In this document: positions 13,869 to 22,906 of the stretch, piece after piece
Position numbering within the stretch: the first letter of the stretch is position 1
Layout: each line of letters begins with the position of its first letter
Origin: Granulicatella adiacens ATCC 49175
GTDB lineage: Bacteria; Bacillota; Bacilli; Lactobacillales; Aerococcaceae
Direction: 5' to 3'
Assembly: GCF_025150565.1 (NCBI RefSeq)
Contig: NZ_CP102283.1
Coordinates: 1,860,001 to 1,924,000, forward strand
DNA length: 64,000 nt
The notes under the pieces: model-generated
The model's database searches: none
Seen by the model: only the letters and a program-made list of their open reading frames with translations
Told to the model about the DNA's origin: nothing
Made by a program: the position numbers and the translations under genes

Positions 13869-16259
13869 CTAATTTAAAGTAAAAGTCGCTTCAGTATTTG
13901 GACCCGCGCTTGAGGCTACGTATTCACTATATTCATTATCTCCGAAACAGTCATTCACAAATCGTACATAGTATCTAATCAGTTGATGTGTTTGGGATAG
14001 TTTCGCTTTCAATGTAGAAATTGCACTAGCTTGCATCCCCTCTGCCTCCATCACTTGAATCACATGATTTAACTCTTGCCCAAGTCTATTCGCAATAGCA
14101 GCCACCAGCTTCTGACCTTTCACAATCTCATCCAAATCAAAGGCACGGTAAACACCCTCTTCAATAATGGGTTTCAATTGAGGTTCAAGAAGCGCCATCG
14201 AATTTTTAACATCTCGAATTTGCCAGATAACGTGTTCTATACGCTCCATCGCAGGAATGATATGTGATTGTAGTCCTTGAACACTCTCTTTTGTTCTAGC
14301 TGGATACAGTTGTTCTAATTTTCCCCAATAAGTCTCAGGAGAAGCACTTGGTTTTACCGTCAAATCACCTAACAGATTGTAATTATCTTTAATTTCTCGA
14401 ACAAATATACTCTCGGTAAAATCAGAACTAATCTTAGTCACTAATTCCTTCAATCTACTCTTTTCCGACATAATCGCTTGGAGTCCACTTATGAGTTTAT
14501 TTAGTGAATTGCTATATGCATTTTCAACTTTCTTCGCATATTCTGAACTGCGCTTTTCTACTTGTTTATCAAAAGCTTGGAGCACATCTTTTACATCATC
14601 AAAAATTCCATGTCGCTCAAGATATGCCTTATAGTTAGCTGGAACTGTTCCTATTCCTAATCTAGGAGAAACACTTCCCTCTTCTAGATGTTGACCTAAC
14701 CACTTATCAATTTGTTCAAAATTCTCTGCTACACCATTGACGAATTCAATTATATTCATAATCTCTAATGTGATTTCAGTAGTATTCTTAGAAATGACTT
14801 CTAACACAACTGTTAATGATTCCCTGATTCCATCGAGCTTCCCTTCGCGAAGACCTTCTCCTTCAAAAATCGTTACACTATCTTTGAGTAATTTTTTAGT
14901 TTCTTCTTCAATTACTTCCCAGGATTTCATCAAAGTTGGCGTGCTATCACCTGCGATAGAGGAAACTCCCTCAATTCTCTCATGATGAATTTTCTTCGCC
15001 AACTCCCCACAAGATAACTTCAACCTGTACAAATCTGTATTGTATCGTCCATACTGAATTGGCAAGCCGTTTACAAGCGCTTCTTGATTAGAATAAAATC
15101 TCGTTTTATCTAGTTTTGCTGTGTACGTAGCATCATTCAAAATTTGACGGTTTTTCATGACAACTCCAACTGTATCATGAAGTTTAAACAATACATATGG
15201 AAGCCCAGCTTCTTTAAAAACTGATTTAATAGATTCGGAAATTTCTTCTTTTCGTTCGTTAAAATTTTTTCCTATCTTATCGTTCTTATTTCTACTTGCC
15301 TCTAGAATCTTCACGATATAAGCCATATCTTCTAGCCGATTAGTTATATTTGTTTTTAGAATACGTAATAATTCTGGATTTACTTGAATCTTATCTCCGC
15401 TACTAATCCAGTTTTCATCCGTGCTTAGTAAATCCCTGGGTTTAGGATCAATTCCTTTAACATGAAAATCGACTATGCCATCTCCATCAATGTCAATATC
15501 TTTCTTTGCAGACCCCCAGACAACATCTCCATTACCATAAACGATTTGTTGAAACTGATCGAATTGCCAATACGTTAAATTATGTGTATACGAATCAAAT
15601 CCATAGTCCAGATGTATCCCCGTAACTGTCGCATTTCCCGTAATCCCACCGATATAATCATAGTTGCCTCGGTAGTTCTTAAATTGTTCTGGATGAGCTC
15701 TCATATACGCGAGTTCTTCAGGACTTATCATATTATGGATATCTGGACCATGAGAGCCCATATTGTCCCATCCGTTTTTTAATGCGACATAGATTGCTAA
15801 AGCTTCTCCTAGTGAGTGACCTGTTGTAGCAATTTGTGAATTACGAAATTGCTTACGAACCTCTTCTGCAAAACGAAGAGCAGCGGCTGATTGCATTTCA
15901 ACCACTCTACCTCTATGATTTGAATCTATATAAGCCATCCTATCGGTATTACCATAACCTATCATCTTTAAATCAGTTACTTTATCTCTAATATCATCAG
16001 CATTAGTTCCCGCATACGTGATGGTTATTTGAGAATAATCTGGTTTTCCATCAGCCCCAATGGGTGCGACCGCCATCGCCTGCATCCCATTTTCTTGGTT
16101 ATCTTCGATTTTTAATATTTTATAACTACCTACACTTTTATCCTCGACATTGAAAGGGCGTATCATTCCTGGATTAAGATCCTCGTTCTTCCCGTTTTTA
16201 AGATAATCAAGCTCATAAACTATATCTGAAATAAATCTATTTTGTTTTTCCGTTAACAT
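13869..16259 (-). CDS. Large T7SS-linked lipase effector with C-terminal helical domain (TslA-like)
   Basis: 796 residues. Residues ~1-300 are an alpha/beta-hydrolase of the lipase-3/DUF2974 kind. They have 'ITYAGTN' (oxyanion strand) and the nucleophile elbow TGHSLG at about 143-148, followed by E where most relatives have G. Residues ~330-796 are long amphipathic helices ('ETYWGKLEQLYPARTKESV' and others). An enzyme head with helical targeting tail is the reverse order of LXG toxins, as described for staphylococcal TslA. No signal peptide. It overlaps the upstream lipoprotein gene by one base (TAATG) and ends the T7SS core operon, so export through EssC is expected. Substrate, probably membrane phospholipid, is inferred. 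Confidence 0.75.
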   Translation of the reverse strand: MLTEKQNRFISDIVYELDYLKNGKNEDLNPGMIRPFNVEDKSVGSYKILKIEDNQENGMQAMAVAPIGADGKPDYSQITITYAGTNADDIRDKVTDLKMIGYGNTDRMAYIDSNHRGRVVEMQSAAALRFAEEVRKQFRNSQIATTGHSLGEALAIYVALKNGWDNMGSHGPDIHNMISPEELAYMRAHPEQFKNYRGNYDYIGGITGNATVTGIHLDYGFDSYTHNLTYWQFDQFQQIVYGNGDVVWGSAKKDIDIDGDGIVDFHVKGIDPKPRDLLSTDENWISSGDKIQVNPELLRILKTNITNRLEDMAYIVKILEASRNKNDKIGKNFNERKEEISESIKSVFKEAGLPYVLFKLHDTVGVVMKNRQILNDATYTAKLDKTRFYSNQEALVNGLPIQYGRYNTDLYRLKLSCGELAKKIHHERIEGVSSIAGDSTPTLMKSWEVIEEETKKLLKDSVTIFEGEGLREGKLDGIRESLTVVLEVISKNTTEITLEIMNIIEFVNGVAENFEQIDKWLGQHLEEGSVSPRLGIGTVPANYKAYLERHGIFDDVKDVLQAFDKQVEKRSSEYAKKVENAYSNSLNKLISGLQAIMSEKSRLKELVTKISSDFTESIFVREIKDNYNLLGDLTVKPSASPETYWGKLEQLYPARTKESVQGLQSHIIPAMERIEHVIWQIRDVKNSMALLEPQLKPIIEEGVYRAFDLDEIVKGQKLVAAIANRLGQELNHVIQVMEAEGMQASAISTLKAKLSQTHQLIRYYVRFVNDCFGDNEYSEYVASSAGPNTEATFTLN

Positions 16260-16636
16260 TATTGTTCACCTAAGTATTTAACATTTATATTAGATATATC
16301 AACATTTCCAGTATAATATTCTGTTCTTTTTAACTGACCAAGCTTTTGAATAGGTCCTAACACTAGTTCCCCTTCACTCTTATCGAGAAAGTCTAACTTT
16401 TCTATTAGAAACGATGTTACAATATTCTCATCATTATTAATCTTTATTTTCAAACGATAACTACCTGTGCTCTCATTTTTTGTAAAACTCAAGAACTCGA
16501 TTTCTTGGATATCGTAGTTTCTATAAATTCGAGTAGCAATATTATCTTGTTGTTCTTTCGTAATCTTAGGTTTTGAACAACCAACAATTAGAAATGTACT
16601 AAACAAAATAGCAACTAACTTTAATACCTTCTTCAT
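16259..16636 (-). CDS. Lipoprotein, probable immunity to the adjacent lipase (TilA-like)
   Basis: 125 residues with a lipoprotein signal peptide ending at lipobox LIVGC (Cys at ~20). The body is small and beta-rich ('GSYRLKIKINNDENIVTS', 'GNVDISNINVKYLG'). It is translationally coupled to the lipase gene. In Staphylococcus aureus the lipase TslA is neutralised by a lipoprotein encoded beside it, and the same logic fits here: a membrane-anchored inhibitor protecting the outer leaflet from a secreted phospholipase. Sequence homology to TilA was not tested. Confidence 0.65.
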   Translation of the reverse strand: MKKVLKLVAILFSTFLIVGCSKPKITKEQQDNIATRIYRNYDIQEIEFLSFTKNESTGSYRLKIKINNDENIVTSFLIEKLDFLDKSEGELVLGPIQKLGQLKRTEYYTGNVDISNINVKYLGEQ

Positions 16637-16649
16637 CCTTCCGCCTCCT

Positions 16650-19600
16650 TTATTCTTCTATACTCATTAATTGTACAAATTCATAACCTTCTGCATCAAC
16701 AATATAGCCTTCGTTTGGACGTGGAGATTTTTCGTTTGAGATATACGGGAAGCGAACATATTCTTGGTCGCTGATACGCATTCCCATGAACACCTGTGTC
16801 GCCAATTGTCTGTGTAAGGTGACAAGCGTAGAGTAATTCGTCATTAAGTCTTTATAGTTCCCCACAAATACTGGTGTAATGCCGTACTTAGGCCCTTCTA
16901 ACAGAAGCTCTTTGAACTGATTTTCTGTAATGTTGAGACTTTGTCCAAGGGTTTGGATGTCTGGAATGATAATGAGTGATTGCGTATACTCGCCAGGTTG
17001 CGTCATCCGTTCCTTCAAGTTGTCTAAGATGATATTCATTCCTTCTTTAGCGCTCAGTGTATCACTGAAACGATGCGCTTCCTTAAATTGATCTAATGGT
17101 ACTAATCCTAATGGATCCACAATCACAACTTGAACAGGAGTCGTATATTGTTTCAACTGGTAAGCTAATACTTTGTAGAACTGAGTAACACTTCGAACAT
17201 TATCGCTAACTAAGGAGATGGCTTTATCTAATGTAAATGCAGCCACTTCGACCATTTCTCTCGTTAACCCGAGTAATATTTGATGGTTTCGTTCTGCTCG
17301 GTCTACTTGAGCTTCCACCATTTCTGGTGTCACCACTTCTGGCAACATTGGAATTGGCTGTGGTAATGCACCTGTCCAATAATGTGACATTTCTTGCACT
17401 TCTGCTTTCACTTGCTGAATCATGGATGAATTATCTTCCACAGCATACGGCACACACACTTGGAATGAAACGACTGTATCTTGCTTCATTAATCCGCGCC
17501 CACGGATATCCAAAAGCACTTGGTCTGTACGACCAACAATACTTGTAACATCGCTCTGTTCGAATAAGTAAAGCGCAATTTTTGTTTTAAAGTTTGCTTG
17601 TAATTGAACACGCATAGCATTGAAACGAGACATCGTTGTGATGAGATAGATTCCTAGAGAGGCTCCCTCACGCGCTAGAATATTAACGGTTTCGTTAAAG
17701 GCTTCGCTGAAAGTAGCGTCACTCACTCCATCAAAACTATCGATTGCAATAAATAGTGAAGGGAATGGTGTTGCGGCATCTCTGTTGTATTGTTGCATAT
17801 TACTTGAACGTGCTTCACTAAGAGCTGCCTTTCGTAACTTCACTTCTTTTTGAAGACGTCGTAATGACTTCATCACTTTCTCATTATCATCTGCTGTAAA
17901 GTAGTCTGCCACATGTGGAAAATCTACTAAAGAAATTAATCCACTCGTTCCGAAATCATATAAATAGATATGCGATTGCTCTGGCGTTGTTTTACGCATT
18001 ACATCAATCAATGCATTTTGGATAAAGGTAGATTTCCCATAACCTGGGCTTCCAACAACCAGAATATGGCCACAATCGTTGAAATCAACGGTCAGCGGTA
18101 ATTGCGCTTGTTGTTCTGGAATATCTTGATATCCCAATAAAAACTCAGGGTGTTTATCGGCTCCCCAATAATGTTTAAATTGAATATCTTGGATATCTTC
18201 CGCTGCTATTCTCTCTTTTAACGGTGGAAGCCAAGGACTTGCCACTTTTGGAAGGTGTAGCGATTCGAATACACGCTTTGCTTCTTGAACGACCGCATCG
18301 AGTTGCGTTGGTAATCGTTTCTGGTTGCCACTATCATCTAATCCACTTAAGTCTTTATTGATTGCTTCATACTGGCCATTATCTTTAATGGCATACACTG
18401 TCGTATCTCGATGTGTGGAACGTACCGCTTCTGGTTCATAATCGGCTCCACTCCATGCACTTTGGAATAATTCATAGATTTCATTATTCCCAACTTGTAA
18501 GTATCCACGACCCGTCTGTGTAATTTCTGCAGCATCTGGCGTTTTAATAATTTCACGCGAATCAGCCACATCTTGTACTTTCAAGGCAATTTTAAACTTC
18601 GAGTTAGACCAGATTTGGTCATCCACAACTCCGCTTGGTTTTTGAGTCGCTAAGATTAAGTGAATTCCGAGCGAACGTCCGATACGCGCTGCAGATACTA
18701 ACTCTTTCATGAAGTCCGGTTGGTTCGTTTTCAATTCTGCAAACTCATCGGAAATCAAGAATAAATGAGGCATTGGCTCAGTGGCTACACCCTCTTTAAA
18801 TAATTTCATGTACTGATGAATATGGTTTACATCATATTCTGCAAATAATCGTTGACGTTTCTTCAATTCTGCTTGAATAGACACTAGGGCACGATTGGCT
18901 TGTGCGACATCTAGATTGGTAATCGCTCCAACTAAGTGCGGTAGGTCTGCAAACAGGTTCGCCATCCCCCCACCTTTGTAGTCAATCAACAGAAACGCCA
19001 CTTCATATGGATGGAAATTCACCGCTAACGAAGCAATATACGACTGTATGGTTTCAGATTTCCCGGAACCTGTTGTCCCTGCCATTAGCCCGTGAGGTCC
19101 ATGCGCTTTTTCATGTAAATTCAACATTAATAATTCATCACGGCCACGTAGCCCTAATGGTACTGCCATCGTTTGGTACGTATCATTCGTTGCCCAACGA
19201 TGGTTCATATCTAATGCTTCTACAGAATCGACACCATACATCTCTAGGAATGTGACACTATCTGGAATCGCGTTTCGTAATGTTTGAACATGCGTTACTT
19301 GAGCCAAGTCTCTTGCAAATTGTTCTTTAGCTTCAGTGGATAGCTTCTCAAAAGTCACAAATGGTTTATCCATATATTCGCCATTATGGAGGCGTAATGT
19401 TCCTTGACGATTTCCTTTGAAATCCACAACAGTGTTTACATGTTCTGGTAGGCTTTCAATCACATCTTCTACAAAAAGATAGCTAATTCCAAGGTGTGAT
19501 AAATCTTCATTGATAAACTCCATAATATTATGGTCTAGCATCAGAGACAAATCAGTAATCACGAATACGTAATGAGGAGTAAAGGTGAGTTGTTTGTTAC

Positions 19601-21041
19601 TTCCTGCTTGTTCAGCCGCTTGTTTGCGTTCTTTGATCATTTGATAGAGAGACGTTAACAATTGATCACGACTGCGTTGATGATATACAAAACTACGGCA
19701 ATTGAACTGCTGAAGTTTCATATGCGGTAACCAACGACTCCATTCCCACAATGGGAGTTCCTCTTCACGAAACACTGGAACAAATTGTACATCATGGTAA
19801 CTATGGAAAGTAGCCAATTGCATCATCGCTTGTTGCACTTGCTCAATGACTGTTCGACGAGAGCCGATATACCCTGTAGGAGCCGATAACAAATCATTGG
19901 TAATGGGTAGATTTTCTAAGAATTGATAATGAGCCACTAATTCCGTTACTTGTTCACTGATGGCTTCATTGTATTCTGTTAACTCAGATTTTTTATAATC
20001 GACTTTAAAACTTGGAATGATTCGTCCTGTCCCTAGACGGTACGTTAGAAAATCAAAGTGATGAGGTGTCTTTTCATAGAGACGTCTATCGGTATTTTTG
20101 GCCATTTCCATGACCTGCTCCATACTTGGATAATGATAATTCAACGCTTCTTCCTGCTCTTTAGATAAGTCATAAAGCTCTTTATATTTCTCATTCAAAT
20201 ACGCTTTATAGTTTTCCATCTTTTTCGCTTTCAGACGTTTATTTTGTTTTTTGTCTGAGAAGAAACTATGGACTGAGGTGATTAAAGTAATCACCGACAT
20301 TCCCATCATCATAATCATCATACCGCCATTTCCTGTAAGAAAATGCGTTGCTACCGTAAGCCCAATCATCGCAAGTGGCATGATAATTAATTTTAATAGC
20401 GATTGCTTCTGCATATTATCCTCAGTTGGAGGCGCTAAGATGCTCACCACATCATCTGGCTCACGTAAAATGAAACGAGGGGACCGGTGGAAATCACTGA
20501 ATTTATCTTCCCCGTTCTCTTCAAAATCCAATTGTATTAATTCTGATTCAATAGGATGAATACTAGCTATGAGAACACGTTGTCCATCCATTTTGACAAA
20601 ATACCCACTTGATGAAAATACACTGTCTCCTTCACTCATATGAATGGACGCGTTCACTTTTTGTCCATTTAAGAAGATAGGTTTTGAAGTTACAACTTCG
20701 TATCCAGTAGGGATTTGTCGGATTAATAACTCATCACTTTCCTCGATTCGAACCGTATGAATAGCCTCTGATCCAATCGTAATAGGCACGTTCGTCATTA
20801 ATGTTTGTAACGTGTATTCAAACATAAATAATTCTGCATGTATGTCATCACTCAAAGAAATTGCATGCTTCCCGTAAGAATACGTTTCATGATTATACGT
20901 CACTAGTCCATTCTTGACGGTTAGTTTATCTGCATAAGGATTTTTAATGACAATATCATCATTCATAAAAGCACCTACACGGTAGGGTCTTTCCTGTGAA
21001 ATGTCATATATCGTATCTTTTAGTTTAATTAAACAAATCAT
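16650..21041 (-). CDS. essC: T7SS membrane ATPase EssC
   Basis: 1463 residues. The N-terminus (~1-190) has the two FHA-like domains of EssC/YukBA. Two membrane helices follow at ~212-262. Then come FtsK/SpoIIIE ATPase domains: D1 with Walker A GTTGSGKS near residue 655 and Walker B 'FLLIDYKGGG', D2 with Walker A GSPGYGKS near 998, and a degenerate C-terminal D3. This is the motor and substrate-recognition subunit of the type VIIb channel. The far C-terminus usually decides which effectors are exported. Last core gene, 14 bases after essB, followed by the lipoprotein and lipase. Confidence 0.97.
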   Translation of the reverse strand: MICLIKLKDTIYDISQERPYRVGAFMNDDIVIKNPYADKLTVKNGLVTYNHETYSYGKHAISLSDDIHAELFMFEYTLQTLMTNVPITIGSEAIHTVRIEESDELLIRQIPTGYEVVTSKPIFLNGQKVNASIHMSEGDSVFSSSGYFVKMDGQRVLIASIHPIESELIQLDFEENGEDKFSDFHRSPRFILREPDDVVSILAPPTEDNMQKQSLLKLIIMPLAMIGLTVATHFLTGNGGMMIMMMGMSVITLITSVHSFFSDKKQNKRLKAKKMENYKAYLNEKYKELYDLSKEQEEALNYHYPSMEQVMEMAKNTDRRLYEKTPHHFDFLTYRLGTGRIIPSFKVDYKKSELTEYNEAISEQVTELVAHYQFLENLPITNDLLSAPTGYIGSRRTVIEQVQQAMMQLATFHSYHDVQFVPVFREEELPLWEWSRWLPHMKLQQFNCRSFVYHQRSRDQLLTSLYQMIKERKQAAEQAGSNKQLTFTPHYVFVITDLSLMLDHNIMEFINEDLSHLGISYLFVEDVIESLPEHVNTVVDFKGNRQGTLRLHNGEYMDKPFVTFEKLSTEAKEQFARDLAQVTHVQTLRNAIPDSVTFLEMYGVDSVEALDMNHRWATNDTYQTMAVPLGLRGRDELLMLNLHEKAHGPHGLMAGTTGSGKSETIQSYIASLAVNFHPYEVAFLLIDYKGGGMANLFADLPHLVGAITNLDVAQANRALVSIQAELKKRQRLFAEYDVNHIHQYMKLFKEGVATEPMPHLFLISDEFAELKTNQPDFMKELVSAARIGRSLGIHLILATQKPSGVVDDQIWSNSKFKIALKVQDVADSREIIKTPDAAEITQTGRGYLQVGNNEIYELFQSAWSGADYEPEAVRSTHRDTTVYAIKDNGQYEAINKDLSGLDDSGNQKRLPTQLDAVVQEAKRVFESLHLPKVASPWLPPLKERIAAEDIQDIQFKHYWGADKHPEFLLGYQDIPEQQAQLPLTVDFNDCGHILVVGSPGYGKSTFIQNALIDVMRKTTPEQSHIYLYDFGTSGLISLVDFPHVADYFTADDNEKVMKSLRRLQKEVKLRKAALSEARSSNMQQYNRDAATPFPSLFIAIDSFDGVSDATFSEAFNETVNILAREGASLGIYLITTMSRFNAMRVQLQANFKTKIALYLFEQSDVTSIVGRTDQVLLDIRGRGLMKQDTVVSFQVCVPYAVEDNSSMIQQVKAEVQEMSHYWTGALPQPIPMLPEVVTPEMVEAQVDRAERNHQILLGLTREMVEVAAFTLDKAISLVSDNVRSVTQFYKVLAYQLKQYTTPVQVVIVDPLGLVPLDQFKEAHRFSDTLSAKEGMNIILDNLKERMTQPGEYTQSLIIIPDIQTLGQSLNITENQFKELLLEGPKYGITPVFVGNYKDLMTNYSTLVTLHRQLATQVFMGMRISDQEYVRFPYISNEKSPRPNEGYIVDAEGYEFVQLMSIEE

Positions 21042-21055
21042 CTTACTCCTCCGTG

Positions 21056-22177
21056 TTAATTTTCTTTCGTTTTTTGTTGCGCTGGTAAATATTGTTTCTT
21101 GAGTTCTTCTAACTTACCTTTATAACGATTAATTTCTTCCGTTCTTTTTTCAGAAGTTAAACTTGGATCTCGTTGGATATCATCGATTTTCTTCGTTAAA
21201 CCGTACATTAATAATTGCGGATCATCTAAATAACTCGCAATATCCATTGCTTCATCAATCTTATTCTGACCGATAAGAACCCAATAACGTAGATAGTCTT
21301 CATTCGTTTGAGTCGTAATTTTCCCTAGCGTTGTTTTTTGAGCGTCCGTTAACGGTTCGGTCATTATTACAGAGTACGCAACGATATATTTGTCTTCTGG
21401 TGATAAGCTTTTACTATCCATATTTTTAACAGAAGATACTACCTTAGAATAGTCTTTTTGGATGAAGGATAAGCGTACATTTGCAATCGTTTGCTGTTGT
21501 GGTTGAGTCACCAACATGTGATATCCTAAAAGACTGGCAAAGATTACCGATAATATCCCAAATAGAATCCCTGTTAATTTCCATGTGAATAATCTCTTAC
21601 GAGGGACACGCACCATTTCTTTTGCCACACGTTGCTTTTCATACTCCAAGTGCTCATTTAGTAAACTTACAACCTCCTCAATGGTTTCTGCAGAGAGGAT
21701 ACTCTCAGTAAATTTATGTCCTTTATAAAATTCGAGTTTGCCTTGTGCGAGTTCTTCATACTTTGCTTTTGTATCTAAGACAGAAATAATCATAGATTTA
21801 TAATGTTTTAAGAAAGTTGCTTCCGTTATTTCTTCATAGGGAGGAACTTGACCTTTGACTCCACGGAAAATGAGCTTCGCAATCCCATTTTGAGTGAACA
21901 CAAGATTATCAGGGGTTAAAGAATACGTGTAGGCACTTGTTTTTAGTGCTTCATACAATTGACCAATATTCATTAGATACCGTAGTTGTTCTTCTAAAGG
22001 AAGCTGATATACTACACCGTAATCTTGAACGGTATCTGTTTCAGCATGAAACAGATAGGCGCTTTCTGTTTCTTCAATTTGTAGAGATACTGCTTCTGGA
22101 ATGCTCACTTCTAATAATGTTAAAGCCAATGCAATATTGCCTTTAAATTCTTCTTTCGTTACTTCAAGAGTTTTCAA
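21056..22177 (-). CDS. essB: T7SS channel subunit EssB
   Basis: 373 residues from a TTG start with weak ribosome-site sequence, 17 bases after esaB. Residues 1-~205 are the pseudokinase-like cytoplasmic domain of EssB/YukC. A single membrane helix (~'GILFGILSVIFASLLGYHML', 207-228) and an extracellular helical domain ending in lysines follow. EssB dimers form the base of the channel with EssC. Order and length match the family. The next in-frame ATG is near residue 90 and would cut the domain, so the TTG is preferred. Confidence 0.95.
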   Translation of the reverse strand: MKTLEVTKEEFKGNIALALTLLEVSIPEAVSLQIEETESAYLFHAETDTVQDYGVVYQLPLEEQLRYLMNIGQLYEALKTSAYTYSLTPDNLVFTQNGIAKLIFRGVKGQVPPYEEITEATFLKHYKSMIISVLDTKAKYEELAQGKLEFYKGHKFTESILSAETIEEVVSLLNEHLEYEKQRVAKEMVRVPRKRLFTWKLTGILFGILSVIFASLLGYHMLVTQPQQQTIANVRLSFIQKDYSKVVSSVKNMDSKSLSPEDKYIVAYSVIMTEPLTDAQKTTLGKITTQTNEDYLRYWVLIGQNKIDEAMDIASYLDDPQLLMYGLTKKIDDIQRDPSLTSEKRTEEINRYKGKLEELKKQYLPAQQKTKEN

Positions 22178-22194
22178 TTTCGTTCGCTCGCTTT

Positions 22195-22449
22195 CTATAA
22201 TGTTTCAACAATCAGTTGGATTCCGTCATGTAAATAGTTCACATCTTCAATTCTTTGTAAAGCTGTTAATACGATTCCTTTTTCATGAATGCGGACACTG
22301 GGGGTATTCACCTCAAACGCTAACTGATAGGCATCCTTCACAATATTTAATAATTCCTTCATACTTATTCCTACTGGGATTCGAAGATCATATTTCCCAT
22401 AGGCAAACTTTTCTAAATTTAATGTGATATTAATATAGGTATTACGCAT
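22195..22449 (-). CDS. esaB: T7SS ubiquitin-like protein EsaB
   Basis: 84 residues, beta-grasp layout as in YukD/EsaB: 'YINITLNLEKFAYGKYDLRI', 'LLNIVKDAYQL', 'IVLTALQRIEDVNYLHDGIQ'. Cytoplasmic and without a Gly-Gly end, so not conjugated. It binds or regulates the EssC machine. Overlaps the end of essA by eight bases. Confidence 0.93.
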   Translation of the reverse strand: MRNTYINITLNLEKFAYGKYDLRIPVGISMKELLNIVKDAYQLAFEVNTPSVRIHEKGIVLTALQRIEDVNYLHDGIQLIVETL

Positions 22450-22903
22450 GATGAGTTTTCCTTTTCTTCAAAAATTGATAAACCGATACACCACTAACCA
22501 AAAATCCCAAACCAATGAACGCTATCACAAACCACGGAGATTCTTTTTGAGGAGGCCGTAATGTCACTCCTTTAGAAGGAGATGCTGTGCTCTGTGTAAG
22601 AAAGAATTGAGTAGTATCTATTGGATTTAATTTTTGTGGGTTTGTCGATAAAAAAAGAAGAGCCTTATCTTCTGTTCCAGATAATGACTCTTCTGCCTGT
22701 TGTTTTGAAATCATTTGAGACAAAGAGGCATCAAACAGTTGTTTTAACAAAACGTCTTGTTCAAAATATGTCTTCTCTGTTACTTGTGGTGTGACAGGTA
22801 CATCAACATTAATTTTTAATGACCCTGTTTCTGCCCAAACTTTGCCCGTGAGGACAACTATCATGCCAAGTGTTAACAATAGCACTCGACTGATTAATTT
22901 CAT
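22442..22903 (-). CDS. essA: T7SS membrane protein EssA
   Basis: 153 residues: N-terminal signal-like helix ('LISRVLLLTLGMIVVLTG'), extracellular middle, C-terminal membrane helix ('WFVIAFIGLGFLVSGVSVY') and a short basic tail. Matches EssA in length, topology and place between esaA and esaB. Accessory subunit of the channel. Confidence 0.9.
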   Translation of the reverse strand: MKLISRVLLLTLGMIVVLTGKVWAETGSLKINVDVPVTPQVTEKTYFEQDVLLKQLFDASLSQMISKQQAEESLSGTEDKALLFLSTNPQKLNPIDTTQFFLTQSTASPSKGVTLRPPQKESPWFVIAFIGLGFLVSGVSVYQFLKKRKTHHA

Positions 22904-22906
22904 TGT

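Noticed and set aside
13628-13882. 84-codon plus-strand frame in the gap before the lipase terminator
   Set aside because: AT-rich with low-complexity Lys/Ile/Phe composition, overlaps the terminator at 13813-13852 and the lipase end, and has no ribosome site.
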